A stretch of DNA of 64,000 nt. It comes from Liolophura sinensis (lineage: Eukaryota > Mollusca > Polyplacophora > Chitonida > Chitonidae). Below, in pieces: positions 35,114 to 48,109 of this stretch. Location of the stretch: positions 43,457,116-43,521,115 of the forward strand of contig NC_088301.1 in assembly GCF_032854445.1 (NCBI RefSeq), in the 5' to 3' direction. How positions within the stretch are numbered: the stretch's first letter is position 1; each line of letters starts with the position of its first letter. The translations under genes were made by a program, and so were the position numbers. The notes beneath the pieces were generated by a model. The model was not told the origin of the DNA. It made no database searches and saw only the letters and a list, made by a program, of their open reading frames with translations.

Positions 35114-35557
35114 GTAAGATAAATTATAGTTTCATTTCAATAATTCCACGATAGTGATGATAGGCTGTTAATCTAGCTTTGCATGGACTTGATATTTTTG
35201 CGATTATAGCTAAGCGTTCGTGTATCTTGTCGGTCACTTAGCTCCCACCCTAGTGGACAATTGAGGCATGTGGCGATTGACTGGTCCTCAGAGTCGGGGT
35301 GGAGAAGCGGCGTGTTCCGCCGCACCGTCGGCTCCCCCTAACGTTTGGTCAGGGCGGGTGCGTCTCGCGTCCACTGGTGTTTGCTTGAACGTACCACTTA
35401 ACGCGTATCACTACCCTTCACACACCACCTCGACATTCCTTACGCCCGAAGACAATGTTATCTATCAGACAGAAACGATACTTAGACAAATCATTTCGTT
35501 GACGATTTCTGTTCGAAGCCTGTCACCGTTTCGCCAACAGTAGATTTGAGGAGGGGA

Positions 35558-35588
35558 CCAATCACTCCGCTGCAGCGACAGCGATTGG
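35558..35588 (+). promoter_or_regulatory. Paired CCAAT boxes upstream of FoxQ2-like gene 2
   Basis: CCAAT at 35558-35562 and its reverse ATTGG at 35584-35588 lie in a locally GC-rich stretch (35265-35660), about 320 bp before the ATG. They may be promoter elements. If the leader exon above is used, they would instead be transcribed. Confidence 0.35.
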
Positions 35589-35900
35589 TCAAAGACGACC
35601 GCAAAACTTCTCAGCAAATAGTCAACGGCCATGTTATGAAAATGTTGATGGCAAACCCCGCCTACAACTGTCAGGACGCTTGACTCTAGAAGAATGAAGG
35701 GGTTTCGCTAATTGATAAGATAAGCAGCTAGTACTAGACAAACTGGCTACCGGGCCGAGTTGACACTCGCGTCGAACTATGATCGGCGAGGGGATTATAA
35801 CCAGCTTGTGTCCCTGGCCCCGTGTATTACATGGACCCTGCGGCAGGTGGAGCGACGTTCGTCAGAGTGCCCGGTGGGTCAGCTCGGCTTTCAGTCTGCC

Positions 35901-36980
35901 ATGCGAATGGAGGACTCTCACCCGATAGCGAGACACGGGTTCGAATACAGGAAGTCACCAGTGCAGGACACAAGAACTGCCCACCCTTACAATTTCTTCA
36001 ACGGACCCTTCGAGGAGGCATGCCACAATGATGGATCCGTAATCAGACGAATGTACACAGTCCAGCAACGTGGACAACATGCAAGTCTCTGCGTGCAGTC
36101 GTCGTCGTACTGCACACCCTCCGTGGAGTGTCTTGCGGGTGAGACAGAGAACGTTCAATCACGGGAAACCGAACAGGAATCTGAAGTGGACCGAAGAGTT
36201 ATCACCCCGGACAGCACCGACATGGTCTCAGATGCCCAGACCAAGGCCACAGCTACCAGCGCTGGTTCCGCATCATCAGATCCAAAGGAAGGCCCGGAGA
36301 CGAAGCCTCCCATGTCTTACATCGGACTTATATCGAAGGCGATATTGCAGTCGCCGGACAGACGAATGAACCTGGGTTCCATTTACACCTGGATGGAGAT
36401 GAACTTCCCGTACTTCCGACAGAACAGTCGCGGGTGGCGTAACAGTGTCCGACACAACCTTTCCCTGAACGACTGCTTTATCAAAGCCGGCAGGTGCGAG
36501 GACGGCAAGGGGAATTACTGGACGATACATCCGGAAAATTTGGACGACTTCATTCGAGGAGACTTTCGCTTAAGACGACGTTCCCGACGTCGTGGACGTA
36601 AAGGTGACAACGCAAGGCCTGACGTGCTGGTCAAACCGACGTACCAGCCTCCTCATTCGGCGGCTGGGCAGCTATATGTACCCGCTTCCATGACCGGGGC
36701 CGTCTCATTTCCGGCAGGCCAGCAATATCTCCTGCAGGACCCTTCACCGTCCTACCCTCAAGCTTACAACGCACCGTACACCATGTACGATTCCAACCCC
36801 GCCCAACACGGACCTCCAATACCCCCATACGGTACGTGGACGCACCCCCAAGGCGGGGATCAATGTGTGGACCTTATAGTGCCTTCCGGGGGGCACAATT
36901 ACAGCCACAACCCCCCTCATTTGTACGGGTACACGAACTATTCTTACCCGGCTTACGGTTATCAACCCGGGCAGTGGTAA
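35901..36980 (+). CDS. foxQ2: FoxQ2-like forkhead transcription factor, paralogue 2
   Basis: Single-exon frame of 359 codons plus stop from the first in-frame ATG (35901, G at -3). The frame stays open upstream to 35724 but has no ATG there, so a longer product would need a spliced leader. The forkhead domain is at about residues 134-228: KPPMSYIGLISKAI, helix WRNSVRHNLSLND, wing DGKGNYWTIHPENL, basic RRRSRRRGRK. By hand count about 77 of 101 residues match paralogue 1, and 30 consecutive residues from helix 3 into wing 1 are identical. The long tail is rich in P, Y and G. Same strand as paralogue 1, about 20 kb away and also intronless, so it is probably a tandem duplicate. Flanking protein regions share little, which points to an old duplication or different roles. 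Confidence 0.88.
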   Translation: MRMEDSHPIARHGFEYRKSPVQDTRTAHPYNFFNGPFEEACHNDGSVIRRMYTVQQRGQHASLCVQSSSYCTPSVECLAGETENVQSRETEQESEVDRRVITPDSTDMVSDAQTKATATSAGSASSDPKEGPETKPPMSYIGLISKAILQSPDRRMNLGSIYTWMEMNFPYFRQNSRGWRNSVRHNLSLNDCFIKAGRCEDGKGNYWTIHPENLDDFIRGDFRLRRRSRRRGRKGDNARPDVLVKPTYQPPHSAAGQLYVPASMTGAVSFPAGQQYLLQDPSPSYPQAYNAPYTMYDSNPAQHGPPIPPYGTWTHPQGGDQCVDLIVPSGGHNYSHNPPHLYGYTNYSYPAYGYQPGQW

Positions 36981-37463
36981 AGGCGCCAGAATCCACTTTA
37001 TGGTCAGCACATCATGATCTGAACAGCCTGTGTATATCACGGAGAATTTGTAACATTCTGTAGCAACGAATGATGTCCAGGGGTCTTATTTGTGTATTTC
37101 TGATAATGCTTTTCAAAAAATCATCATTGCACTCTTCGGACAGTACTGTTGGGCAGTAAGCATTTTATAGGATTCTAGAAAATTTTACCATCAAAAGTAG
37201 ATAATGTCTAAAAAAAAATGATAATATTTTTTTTAAAACACTATTACAGCATCAGGTATAAGAATCTTGTACACACACTGGAACGTTTTATTGCTAAATT
37301 ATTCTGGAAACATTCTTCATTTAATTGTAATTGTACAAATTTTTCGGAGGCATGCATGAATTGTGAAACTGGAAAGTATGGATGGTTCTAAGTTTAGTTA
37401 ATTTTTAGTGAAATATTATGGATGATATAATAATATCTGCTAAAATATGATGACATGAATTGT

Positions 37464-37469
37464 AATAAA
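37464..37469 (+). terminator. Candidate polyadenylation signal of FoxQ2-like gene 2
   Basis: AATAAA about 480 nt past the stop codon. Another occurs at 37826-37831. Confidence 0.35.
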
Positions 37470-37499
37470 ACGCGTGGTTATTTGTTATTTTATCATGCT

Positions 37500-40240
37500 A
37501 TGCCAATTTTTATTTCTGACGCATTGAAGTCAAGTGCCGCAACCCTATCTCACGTGCATATGTATAAATTATGTTCAAGGTCATGTGTTTTTCTGAGTGG
37601 AAAACGCTTCGTTTCAATTCATCTATGAACTTTGAAACACTGGATATCTCCATGGTCGCCATAAAATGCATGGTATGGACACGACTCTAATATAGTAAAA
37701 CAGTAACGAACGCATTTTCTAAGAAGTGTAATACATTACAATGAAAGTCTATACGCATGAATGACGCATCTTGTAGTACTTTTGTTTCACGATATATGTA
37801 TTAATTTGTTGTCGTTTTACATTCGAATAAATATCGATGTGTTTCTTTCGTTCATGTGAAATGAATGAAATGTAACTATGCCTCCTGTTTAATTGAAAGA
37901 GGAATCACTTTTGATAGATATGAACAAAGTTCTCAAGCAAAACGGGCGGCGCATATGTTTGACGACTAAATGAGGGACAGTGACCAGTTTTTGAATAGCA
38001 TGTATGCAAGGATATATTGCTTTGCACACATGCCGTTGTGTAGCTCGCGATGTAAGCAAGATGTGTATCACAGGTACTCAGTTTGGTACACAGTAAAAGT
38101 GTAGCCACAAATGCAATGTATGCAAAGTACACAGTAATGTTCCTTGCCAAATTTGCTACAATTATGCGTGCCTGTGGTACATATGTTTTTATGGGCATTT
38201 TTGTACACAATTGCTTTTAGAGAGTGGGCCAAGCAATTCATGGTATATGTATATACCACTGAACTGCAACTCCTTCTGCATGTTTTGAATGTCTTAAAAA
38301 ACATCATAATTTTTAGAACATGTGTTATTCATATTTTTTGATAATATCTGAAAATTCAAACAAATCATATATATGTTATTTACAGGAATTGGCCATTGAA
38401 AAGAAGTACATGGTATCATAATATACCAAGGTAGCGTTAACAGTTTCTTGTGGGAAACAAAAGTTTACAGAAATATTATAATTAATTATATAAAAATCAT
38501 CATAGAAAAAAATCCTGCCTATAGAAATGTATAGAGATGGTCTCTTTTATACATTTTAAGCTCGAGCCAACAAATAGACCTAGGTATGCTTTGTGTATAC
38601 TATTATAGCATTCATCTATATTTTATATATACGACGCGAGGTAATGTTCAACTTAATAGATATCTTCATACAGGATCTGTGTGAATGTGAGAAATCGCAT
38701 ATGTTTAATATGTAAATCTCAGGGATTTGTCTGAATAAATGTTCACTTTTTATTTCTACTATGTCAATATATTTGGGTTTTACTATTGAACATATTATAA
38801 GATATATACTAAGGATTATTAAAGTTTGTTGATTTCTTTTTCAGCCTCATATGCATATGTATACTGACCGTGAAATATTCGAAACTTATTCACAATGTCA
38901 CTATTCAGTGTAGACGAAATCATGCAAGTACCGGACTCAATGGTAATTTCTGACTCTGCATGTGGTGATTATTTGCATCACTCTCAGTATACATTTTCTT
39001 TAGCCGGTTGTTCATACTAAACGTTCTATGACTTACTACTAGTTTATACCACCAGAATATTTCCAGACGAGGATAGTTTACAACAGTCGAAGCAATCGTA
39101 TTTTGCGTATGTATATATATATATATATATATTATCCATTACAGTATGTATACAAATATACTTTAGTCTAAGCCATGCGACTTTTTCTTTGCCATTACGT
39201 TAAACTTCAGATTTAGTTACGCTTAATTAGAAAAGAATTGGTAATTTGTATGTGGTATTCAATTGAACTATCACATACATTAATGAATACCAATAATATA
39301 GGTGATAATTTGTGTTGCATTTCAGGAAACTTTAGTGCACAAAAATGAACCCCTATCCGGCAATTAGCATCATTTATTTTTTGTCAAATTATCTGTTTCT
39401 CACAGCTTTTTGTTTAACTTGGACAGATTACTACTATATATGGTCCAGTTAGAATAAAATATTACATTGATTGATCAATTTATTCATTCACCAATATACC
39501 ATCTACAAAGGTATCCAAATTAATAAATCAATACTTTTTACGAAGGTAAAATCAAGCTCGCTAAATACGACATGCTGGATATCAGGTATAGCTCTGAGAT
39601 TAGTTGGCCATGCATGTTCAAACTTTCACATTAAATAATTAGTAGTCTTAGGACAGGTTTCGAGATACTCCAATAGCTCACCACAGCTATTTGAAAATAT
39701 ATACGAAATCTAATCATGTTGCAAAAGAGTCGAGATTTTGTTGGAAATGATTGTGTTGGTAATTGGATTATTGTACATCTGGGATTAAAGAGGTGTAACG
39801 TATCCTTTTTTGAGTATCCATGTGCAAGACTTAATATATGGATATCTAACTCGTGCAAGTAGCTATATATCTGGATAAGATCTATTGCTCAAAAGATGTC
39901 ACACATGAATACAGGAACAAAACTTACAAAATGTTACAAAGGTAAGTACTGCACTGATGATATGGTGTTAATTCAGACGTCTTGCACTTGCATACTTAAT
40001 TACATGTGGACAATACAAAAGGAATTAATTCATGCTAAGACCCGCACAATTCTAAAGGCTCCACGTGTATTACCCCGAGTTGATATAGAGAGAAACTGAC
40101 AATTGCAAGATCAACTTCCATAAATTCTGCCTGTATTAAGCAAGGTGTCATATTTCTAAAACCCCTTGATAAGCAGCATACATTTCCCTCAGACCATCAA
40201 CATTGACAAAATTAACTAAAGCCATATACCTTTAAATATG
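37500..40240. other. Non-coding stretch, no gene recognised
   Basis: AT-rich sequence with several short open frames on both strands, the longest about 100 codons on the minus strand near 37905-38210. It has one hydrophobic stretch but no start, splice or homology support. A short TA repeat is at about 39110-39130. Confidence 0.45.
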
Positions 40241-40242
40241 TT

Positions 40243-40342
40243 TATTTGATTTATTTATTTGATTTGTTTTAGCAGTACTCAAGACTATTTTACTTATAGG
40301 CCTATATGACGGCGGCCACCTACGGTGGAAGGAAACCGGGCC
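40243..40342 (-). mobile_element. SINE family A fragment
   Basis: Minus-oriented tail and core: TTTATTTATTTGATTTG, 'acggcggccacctacggtgg', 'aaggaaaccgggcc'. Confidence 0.7.
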
Positions 40343-41093
40343 TTTAATTATGCATGGTATATATAATACATATATTGTATATGTAATATCCACTCAGTTC
40401 ACCCCAATTGTGTTCCTAATACTCACAGTTTGTCAATACATTGTAGGGTACACATTCCTAATGAATTATTTTCTGTTTTAAACCAAGTAAACATACAGCA
40501 TATAACAATAGAGTATATTTTATTCAAGATTTTATTGTTTTTATTGTGACTGCTGATCATAGAGGTTGCATTAATACTGCGTCAAGCTCGCCCACTTCCT
40601 ATACTGTGAAAAAGGCTCATTCACAAAGAGATGTTCGACCTTGTGATTGTATGGACACAAGTAATCGGTAGATATACATTTAAATTATGTTCAAGAGTTT
40701 TTGGACAAGGTGATTTGTTGCGTAACATGCAGCTGGAGTTTCTGTACATGCGAAGGTATATTTAATAACCCAGACTGATGAATTGAATCCTCCTATGGAA
40801 AAATATCATGTAATATAGCAAGATAAGAAACTGTGTAGCTTGTCATGATGATCTTTCATATACTATATGGGTTATGGGTTATCTTAATGGCCAAAAGCTT
40901 TATAAAACAGTTATATACTTCAGCATACTAGTTTTTAAGCCTTATGATATATGTCTACATATGTCAGTTCGCGTTTACACTGCAACGCATACAGCGTATA
41001 CAGCATATAAACCAAGTTATCTACCGACATGTTACGCACTTCAGATACTGTGTGGTCGAAGACATCCAGGTACATGCTCTTCAACAAACGCTA

Positions 41094-41196
41094 CAATACG
41101 CCCGGCTTCCTCCTACCATAACGCTGGCCGCCGTCGTGTAAGTGAAATATTCTTGAGTGTGGCGTAAAACACCATTCAACTAAATAATTAAATAAC
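41094..41196 (+). mobile_element. SINE family A, plus-oriented fragment
   Basis: 'cggcttcctcctaccataac', 'gctggccgccgtcgtgtaag' and 'gtggcgtaaaacaccattc', then an AAATAATTAAATAA tail. Opposite in orientation to most copies. Confidence 0.75.
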
Positions 41197-41289
41197 AATG
41201 CGCAAACAGCAATGCGCATGGGCTTTGTAAGCGATGCCCAAGAAAGAGCGAGTGCATAGAGATCACAAAACTGCTTATGCATGTTCAAG

Positions 41290-41516
41290 GACGGGAGAAT
41301 ACCATGTTGCCATATACAACGTGTCTGTATGAATACTTATACGACCCTCTGGTGCTTCTTGCGGTGGTGTTTGATTTGAACATTACATATGCTAAATAGA
41401 ATTCACCAGTTTGATATTTGGCATTAAATTTTATGGAGATCAGCTGAATTGCAACGGTGTCATTCCGGCGTAGCAGTGTCAAGGCTTGTGCATCGGCATA
41501 CTGGGCTAATTGCATA
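41290..41516 (-). CDS. Possible terminal exon, unrecognised
   Basis: Minus-strand open frame reading MQLAQYADAQALTLLRRN, then DTVAIQLISIKF, then GEFYLAYVMF and a basic end with a stop. Alternating hydrophobic residues suggest beta strands, loosely like the end of a C1q/TNF jelly-roll. A possible acceptor (TTCACAATGGGGAG) precedes it. No partner exon was found. Confidence 0.25.
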
Positions 41517-43962
41517 AACGCAAACTCCCCATTGTGAAGAAAGGTTGTTCATTACTTTTATAATGCACATACCTGAATCTACCGGTATATTTACATTTTC
41601 TCACTGAATAGTCATTTGAGTGAGTTGCTGGTTGCAGTTCTTTCAACATAATAAATTTGTGAATATCCCTAAAATAAAAACATTCACCTGGTCACTTCAG
41701 TGTTTCGATAAAGAAATATAATATTTGTTAGTGGCTGAAATACTATATGCGCATACCGCAGCCTGTCAGATCATTGCTTATTTTTACTCATATCATCGTT
41801 GGTTGCTTCTGGTTTATAACACGCATACATTGTAAAGTGCTGTATTATATACAATCAAGACCTTTTTCTTAAGCTTTTCAAATCGTAGACAATTACTGGT
41901 GTATATATATGTGTGATTATTTTAGCCATGGTTCAGCAATTACATAATTATGAAGATGATTGTTACTTAAAAGGCATATGAGTTATTGCTAGCGATTTAA
42001 GAATAAGAGTTTGTTTAAACTCTTTGCAGACAAAAACATACATTACTTTTGCATTCATACGATAGTTTAATATCACAATTATACAAGGTGAGGGCTCAAG
42101 TTCATTTTTGTAATTTACCTCTACACATCTATAAGACCTTTTAATTTCCAAAATTCAGAAACACATTTAGATAAGGAAATACAAATACAAGAATGCATTG
42201 TTTCACACAAATTTAACTCAAAAATGGTCAGCATTTCGGAATGTATAGAACGTTAACACTAAAGTATATAAGTCTGGTAGCTATAAATGCTGCCTATTTG
42301 ATGTGGCAAATCCAGTCTTTGATTTTTGTTTCGTGATTGCTCCCAGTAATGTGAACTATAATATTCATTTTATAGTCTTCAATTTAATAAAAAAAAATAA
42401 GAAGAAAAAAAAAACATCATAAAACAAAACAAATTAAATTCACTTCAAAATCATAAAACTCCTTTCCACGACATTTATATACACCATCCTCCCCATATAT
42501 ACCGGTATAAATATATGCTCGACTGTTCAACACAGGCCTTCTTATAAATTAAGGCAGGATATTCATGTAAAGTGAAGCTTAGATTTTTAGTAATACATGT
42601 ATCAGGAGTAAAGTTGTGAAATGTATAAATCAATAGATGTATATAGGGATATAATTTGTGATGCTTAACATGCCCCGGACGTAAAATGAGATACATGTAC
42701 ATCACAACCGTGAAGCGGAAATTCAAAGATCCAAAAGTTCGATCAATATCTTACAACAAGAGCGTTGTACTGGCTGTAAACGTGCAAGCTTACAAACAAA
42801 AGTCTACTATAAGTTAGCATAAGGAGATTCAGTAATGCAACCCAAGATGCGATTTACCTCCCCTCCTTTATGGATCGCCCTGCTTTTGGCACGAATAACA
42901 TTTGTAAGGCATGTAATGACAAGTGAGGATTCAAGGGTTACTTTTTTAAAAGCCATTTTATAAGAACAATTATAAATCTTTTAGTAGTTTTAATTTGTAA
43001 TTGCAAAAGTAAGTAGTCTACATACAATGAAAATTTATATCACAAAATCGGAATATTGCATTCGAAACATTCGTAAATTAGCATAACTAGTAATTCCAGA
43101 CTCCTGATGTCTAATAAATTTTTTTCCTTATTCTCCATAGATCACGATCCTAACGGACATATAAGTTTCTATTATTTAGGCATTATTAACAGAATAATAA
43201 TCAAAATGACATATATTAAGCCGTATTTCAACGGTTGAGTGTGACTGTCGTCGCTGCTCTTTATGTCTACTCTCTAAGTACATGTATTTTACAGTCTTTT
43301 AAGCAAGACAATTTCCTTTCCGCTGCAAAATACATCAAAGTGAAAATCTGTTAAGTGACAAGAACCGCTGCCATCGCGTATATCAAGCTGACACATACAA
43401 TGCAGGTGGTTTGTAAATTCTCTGCATATGTTTTCTTTTTTGTGTGTCTCGGATGTCGGCGGCCATCTGTATAGACTCGAACATACAGTGTAGGCTTTCG
43501 CCTTAGATGACAAAGATAACCGAAAAAAAAGAAAGTACACGCTTATGATAGATGGTATCTGCCAGTTGAGGACATTTCTTTAACACGTATACATGTTTTG
43601 GTTGTCGAGATAAACTGGTGTTTTAAGAAGTGCAACTGAGATATTTTACAGAAGACTAAAAAGATTTAAGCAACGCTAGCTACACCTTATGAATGTATAT
43701 AAAAAACGACGGTAATGATTAATTCCAATTCAAAATGACATTACCTCGATAAATTAAAAAGAAAAAAAATATGTGCCCACAACATTTATGTCTGTTTTTT
43801 ATTTTCATGATTTTTTAAAAAAAATTTATGTATTAATAGCCTTACAGATACTTTAGCCCTTGTCAAAATTGTATCTTCTGTAGTTTGGGATATAATGGAA
43901 AAACTTTGTATGTGAAATACATGTATGAAAAATTGTTAAGTGCGATGTATAATACAACCACC

Positions 43963-44068
43963 ACATACATACATACATACATACATACATACATACATAC
44001 ATACATGCATACATACATACATACATACATACATACATACATACATACATACATACATACATACATAC
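43963..44068. repeat. (ACAT)n microsatellite
   Basis: Tetranucleotide array with one internal ATGC interruption near 44006. The CMYV and HTYI repeat frames across it are artefacts. Confidence 0.95.
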
Positions 44069-44225
44069 GCACCCATGCGCCCATACACACATACACGCAT
44101 ACATGTGAATGCCAATTGATCATGAGATTTTTTTGTATACCTATAAAACTGACCGCCATGGTATATGTGAAAAATTCTCATAAGTAAAACACATAAATTT
44201 CAGGTTTCATATACCCAATATGGTT

Positions 44226-44475
44226 CTGTGGCCTTTACAATTCTCTCTAATTCGTTAGCGTGTCCGCGCAGTTCAATGATCCATGGAGCCTCTCACCATT
44301 GCGATCGCTGCAAGTTCAAGTGCAGCACATGCTGACTTCCTCTCGTGGGTTTCCCCCAGGTTCTGCCCGGTTTCCTCTCATCACAATGCTTGGTAGCCGT
44401 AGTAAAGACCCCTAACTGAAATATTCTTGAGTACGAGGTAAAACACCAATCAAAATAAATCAAATAATTAATCAG
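44226..44475 (+). mobile_element. SINE family A, plus-oriented, near full length
   Basis: A degraded tRNA-like head (TTAGCGTGTCCGCGCAGTTC; B-box-like GCAAGTTCAAGTGC), then 'gcccggtttcctctcatcac', then 'gaggtaaaacaccaatcaaa' and an AATAAATCAAATAATTAAT tail. Confidence 0.8.
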
Positions 44476-46852
44476 GAATAATTAAATATGCAAAGACCCA
44501 TTCAGTTTTTCAACTTTAATCTTAAACTACATAAAAGAGAACCTGGAAACAAAATTTCATAAAACTGGGACAATATTTAGAGAAGATATTGCACTGAAAC
44601 CAACGACCAATGAGATCTTCAGGAAAGAACCAGGCTACTTTTCGAACCTGAGCTGAGTTTTCTGTTGCAACTCTTATTGAATTAACTTACAACTAATGAA
44701 ATAAATGTTTCAATAAAGCTTTACAAATGTAACAATTGATCTGTTTGTATTGTTTTTAACTTTATTTATTAGTCCAAAACCGGTCCGGAGTCTTTGCATT
44801 CTATTTAACAGGATATCAGTCCGTCAGCCCATCACAAAGGTTTTCCAAAACTTATGAGAAAACGGTTCATCGCACTGGAATAAAATTTTTCGTACGTAGA
44901 TTCATCATCACAAGCTACATATCAAGTTCGAGTTTCGAACACCCACATTCTCACTGAACAAAATATGGCCTGTTTTGTCCACAGAGTTTTCTGGACAGAT
45001 CATATTGAATAGGCCTGCTCTGAATTACCTCCCTTGATACACGACAGCGCCTATGAGGCGTGAAACTACGAGAGGTGGAAACTTACGTTTTAAAACATGC
45101 AATACGTAGGTTATGTCACTATAATGACAAATATGTTCTGGGCAACAGAATGTGAAAAAACATGATATCAGCCCTTGAGATGAGCTGAAATGGCGACGGA
45201 TCTTAAATGAAGTGTATGTTTCTCGGTTGAAGAGTTCCCCGAAGCTGTTTATAGTATTTAATTAGGGCCAGGGTTTGAAAATTACCTCCGGATTGATTTT
45301 AAAAAACACATAACTAGTAGACCTATCCTGGACTTTCCAACTAAGTTTACACAATTAAAATTTGTGCTAACGCTTCGTTTTCAACTAACTTATATTCCAC
45401 TTGAACTCCAAAACTTGCCATTAGCCATTATTCGAGGTCCCACCTAACCACAGCTTACTCCTAAAAAGCATCTTTTAAACGAGAGAGGGATAACAGTTAA
45501 GAGAGTTAATTCGGGAGTTATTGTCGTATTGATCCCTTTGATCGAATAAGCTACCAATGATTGGGCGGTTGGGCAGGTTTGAAGGAAAATTCAATATTAT
45601 GTCAAACTTCAAATAGAAAAGATTAGGCTGAAACAAAGATACTTGAACAAACTCAAAGTCATGAGATAGCACAGCTGGGCTACAATCTCATCCTCACAAC
45701 AACCTCCACATTTAACTAAAAACCAACCAACCCAAACAACCACCCAGCCAACCAAAAATCCACACACCAACATTAACACCAAACCCACGTCTGTCCTGTC
45801 CATGTTAATTAATACAAAAAAGTTGCAAAGATGCGAAATTACATCCGCAGGAAAAAGTCCTAAATTTATCATGATTCTTTCAATAAGACACTTTATGTTC
45901 ATGACAGAATTTGAATTGGTCTTACTGAAATGCATATTTCAGTAAACGTATCAAAGGTAACCCCTATATACAGAAATATTTTTTCAGTAATTGTTGGAAT
46001 TGCAACGCCTGTTGAAATAATTATTGCATTAAGCGTTACTATGTGAACAATTATGTCAAGAGTGGTATACTTTATTTCGGTCTTGCAGCAGGTCTCATAT
46101 AAACAATATAACCATTGAGATTTATGTTGTTCTTCTTCCTCTGATTAGTTTTCAAGAAACGAGCAAACCAGACCCACACATGCACCCATGCACACAGTTA
46201 CCCATTCACCGCAAAATCTGTAAATTGCTGCCGCTTCTTCAACATAATTCATACTTTTCATATTACATGCAGTTTGCACCTCGCTACAGTAGTAATAATG
46301 TAGGATTTCTGGGCGTTCACGAGTGTATCAAAAGGAAATTCGACTAAGGCGCCCCTCTCCTGGACCAATAGTCCTTGATCAAAGAATGAACGAATGATTA
46401 TGGCCTAACGCTGCCTTGAACCAAGAGGCCGCTTACATGCTGCGGCTTTAAGTGAGGAGGTTTGTCAGGTAGCTGGAGAAGAGTGATGGTTTCCCCGAGT
46501 TTCCTCCATGCCATAATTCACAGATTCTCTGGGAGTTATCTGTCGAAAAACGAGCCATTCGCAAGAATTCTGTGGTCAAATTTAGCCTACTGGATTGAAC
46601 TAATTAACGAACTTCATTGATCACCTGTTCATAAATAGGCCTGCAGACACTGATGACGATTAACCAGCTGTGTACATGTATATTATATTTGTTTGGACAT
46701 TCTTTTCTTTGTTAAAGGTTTTTATATCGTATATTTAATTCCCCGTGATATTATTCTCAGTTATTATCATAATATATAATATAAACTGTAGCTTTAGCTA
46801 AACGATCTGAATCTCAACGATTAGGTGATTATAATTTATTTTCACCTGGTAG

Positions 46853-47027
46853 CCTTCTCATTGACATCAACTTTGCCAGTTAATTGCTGTAGCACGTAAC
46901 TATGACTAAAACTATCGGATCTATATACTAGATGAATATTTTTTTCCAGATGATATATAACACCTTGCCTAATTTTAGCTGCAAGGTATGTACAATGATA
47001 AGCACCATGTGAATGACTACCCGTCAT
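46853..47027 (-). CDS. Possible exon, unrecognised
   Basis: Minus-strand open frame with a plausible acceptor (CATACCTTGCAG) and a donor (ACCAG|GTGAAAA). It reads AKIRQGVIYHLEKNIHLVY, then SYVLQQLTGKVDVNEKATR. Protein-like composition, but phases do not join it to its neighbours. Confidence 0.25.
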
Positions 47028-47874
47028 ATTTCACGGGGCAAGAGCAAATAAATTTGAAGTAGTGTGAAGCATAATTTAAGGTGCTCTGTATATGGGATGG
47101 GACTGAGTAGAGACTGCAATATGCCAATTACCTCCATTCGGTCGTAACGATCATTTCGGTCAGCTGCAACACATGTGGGATAGCCGTCTTTTCATGTAGG
47201 CTAGAGCATTCAGTGACCCAGTCACAGGCGTACTAGCGCAGCCCAATGACTCTGGATAACTCTCCCCAATGCTATTCCTTGCACGTTGACAAAATGAACA
47301 TACAATCATGGTTTGTGAAAAATGATAACGCGTTCCTTAAGATGGTTTATGAAATTTATGTTCACTCATATAATTTTATTGTGAGGGCCCACCTCCATGC
47401 ATGCTTTTTGTTGGATGTGATCCGAATGATAGTTTTCCTAGTGTAGTAAAGTGAAACTCCTTTCGGAACATCCCGAGATTTCATTTGCATATCTTCGCTT
47501 AATTGGGTAAGAAAAATATCTACAATTACAATTGAATATATTGAAGGAATGAAAAGCCTCTAGGTGTAAAAGACCAAAGTAACGCACTACTTTCAGGAAT
47601 ATTTTATACTCTACAGAAACGGGGTTGACTCATTGCAGACTTATAAGCCAAAATTTAAAACCTTGCCAAAATGCTTAGTTTGTGGGACTGCATGGATATT
47701 CAAATTTTGACACATTTGCATGTCCTAAGATAATATTACTGAGTTTGTCAAATTTTATTTTCTAGGATACAAAAATTAGTTTTGACATGAGTCAGAAAAT
47801 ACTTTCTGTATATAGACTTTCCATAACAGAAACCACAAACAGTCTTGAAACTTAAACATAACAGTGTGGATATA

Positions 47875-48108
47875 TTATTTGTATATATACGGGTTCACTA
47901 AATCTCTTCTGAGGGAGAATAATTTGCTGCTGTATCCCGAAGTGGTCAATATACTTACGACAGAATTCATGATCACAGCTACTATAATTTGATATGACAA
48001 CAGCGTCGTGATTTTATTCGAAATTTTGCTCCAGTCTATTGTAAGAATATAAACAACAAAATAACATGCAATAGCGATGTTTTGTAGATAAATCATACCG
48101 GACTGCAT
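47875..48108 (-). CDS. Possible membrane-protein exon related to the repeated family
   Basis: From ATG 48108 it encodes MQSGMIYLQNIAIACYFVV, then TIDWSKISNKITTLLSYQI, then a second hydrophobic stretch. A perfect donor (GTC|GTAAGTATA) lies in frame. WSKISNKITTLLSY loosely matches WSSITQNAVLSSY of copy B exon 4 at 19.5 kb, so this may be a distant family member outside the main cluster. Confidence 0.3.
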   Translation of the reverse strand: MQSGMIYLQNIAIACYFVVYILTIDWSKISNKITTLLSYQIIVAVIMNSVVSILTTSGYSSKLFSLRRDLVNPYIYK

Positions 48109-48109
48109 A

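Noticed and set aside
35760-35900. N-terminal extension of FoxQ2 gene 2 beginning at 35760
   Set aside because: The codon at 35760 is TTG, not ATG, and no in-frame ATG occurs before 35901. A longer protein would need an unseen spliced exon.
37905-38307. Two overlapping minus frames of about 80-100 codons
   Set aside because: Overlap each other in different frames, neither has splice or homology support.
43853-44187. Open frames of CMYV or HTYI repeats
   Set aside because: Artefact of the (ACAT)n microsatellite.
45609-45935. 108-codon minus frame with a hydrophobic GW/V-rich stretch
   Set aside because: The hydrophobic part comes from a CCAACC-type low-complexity tract. No splice or start support.
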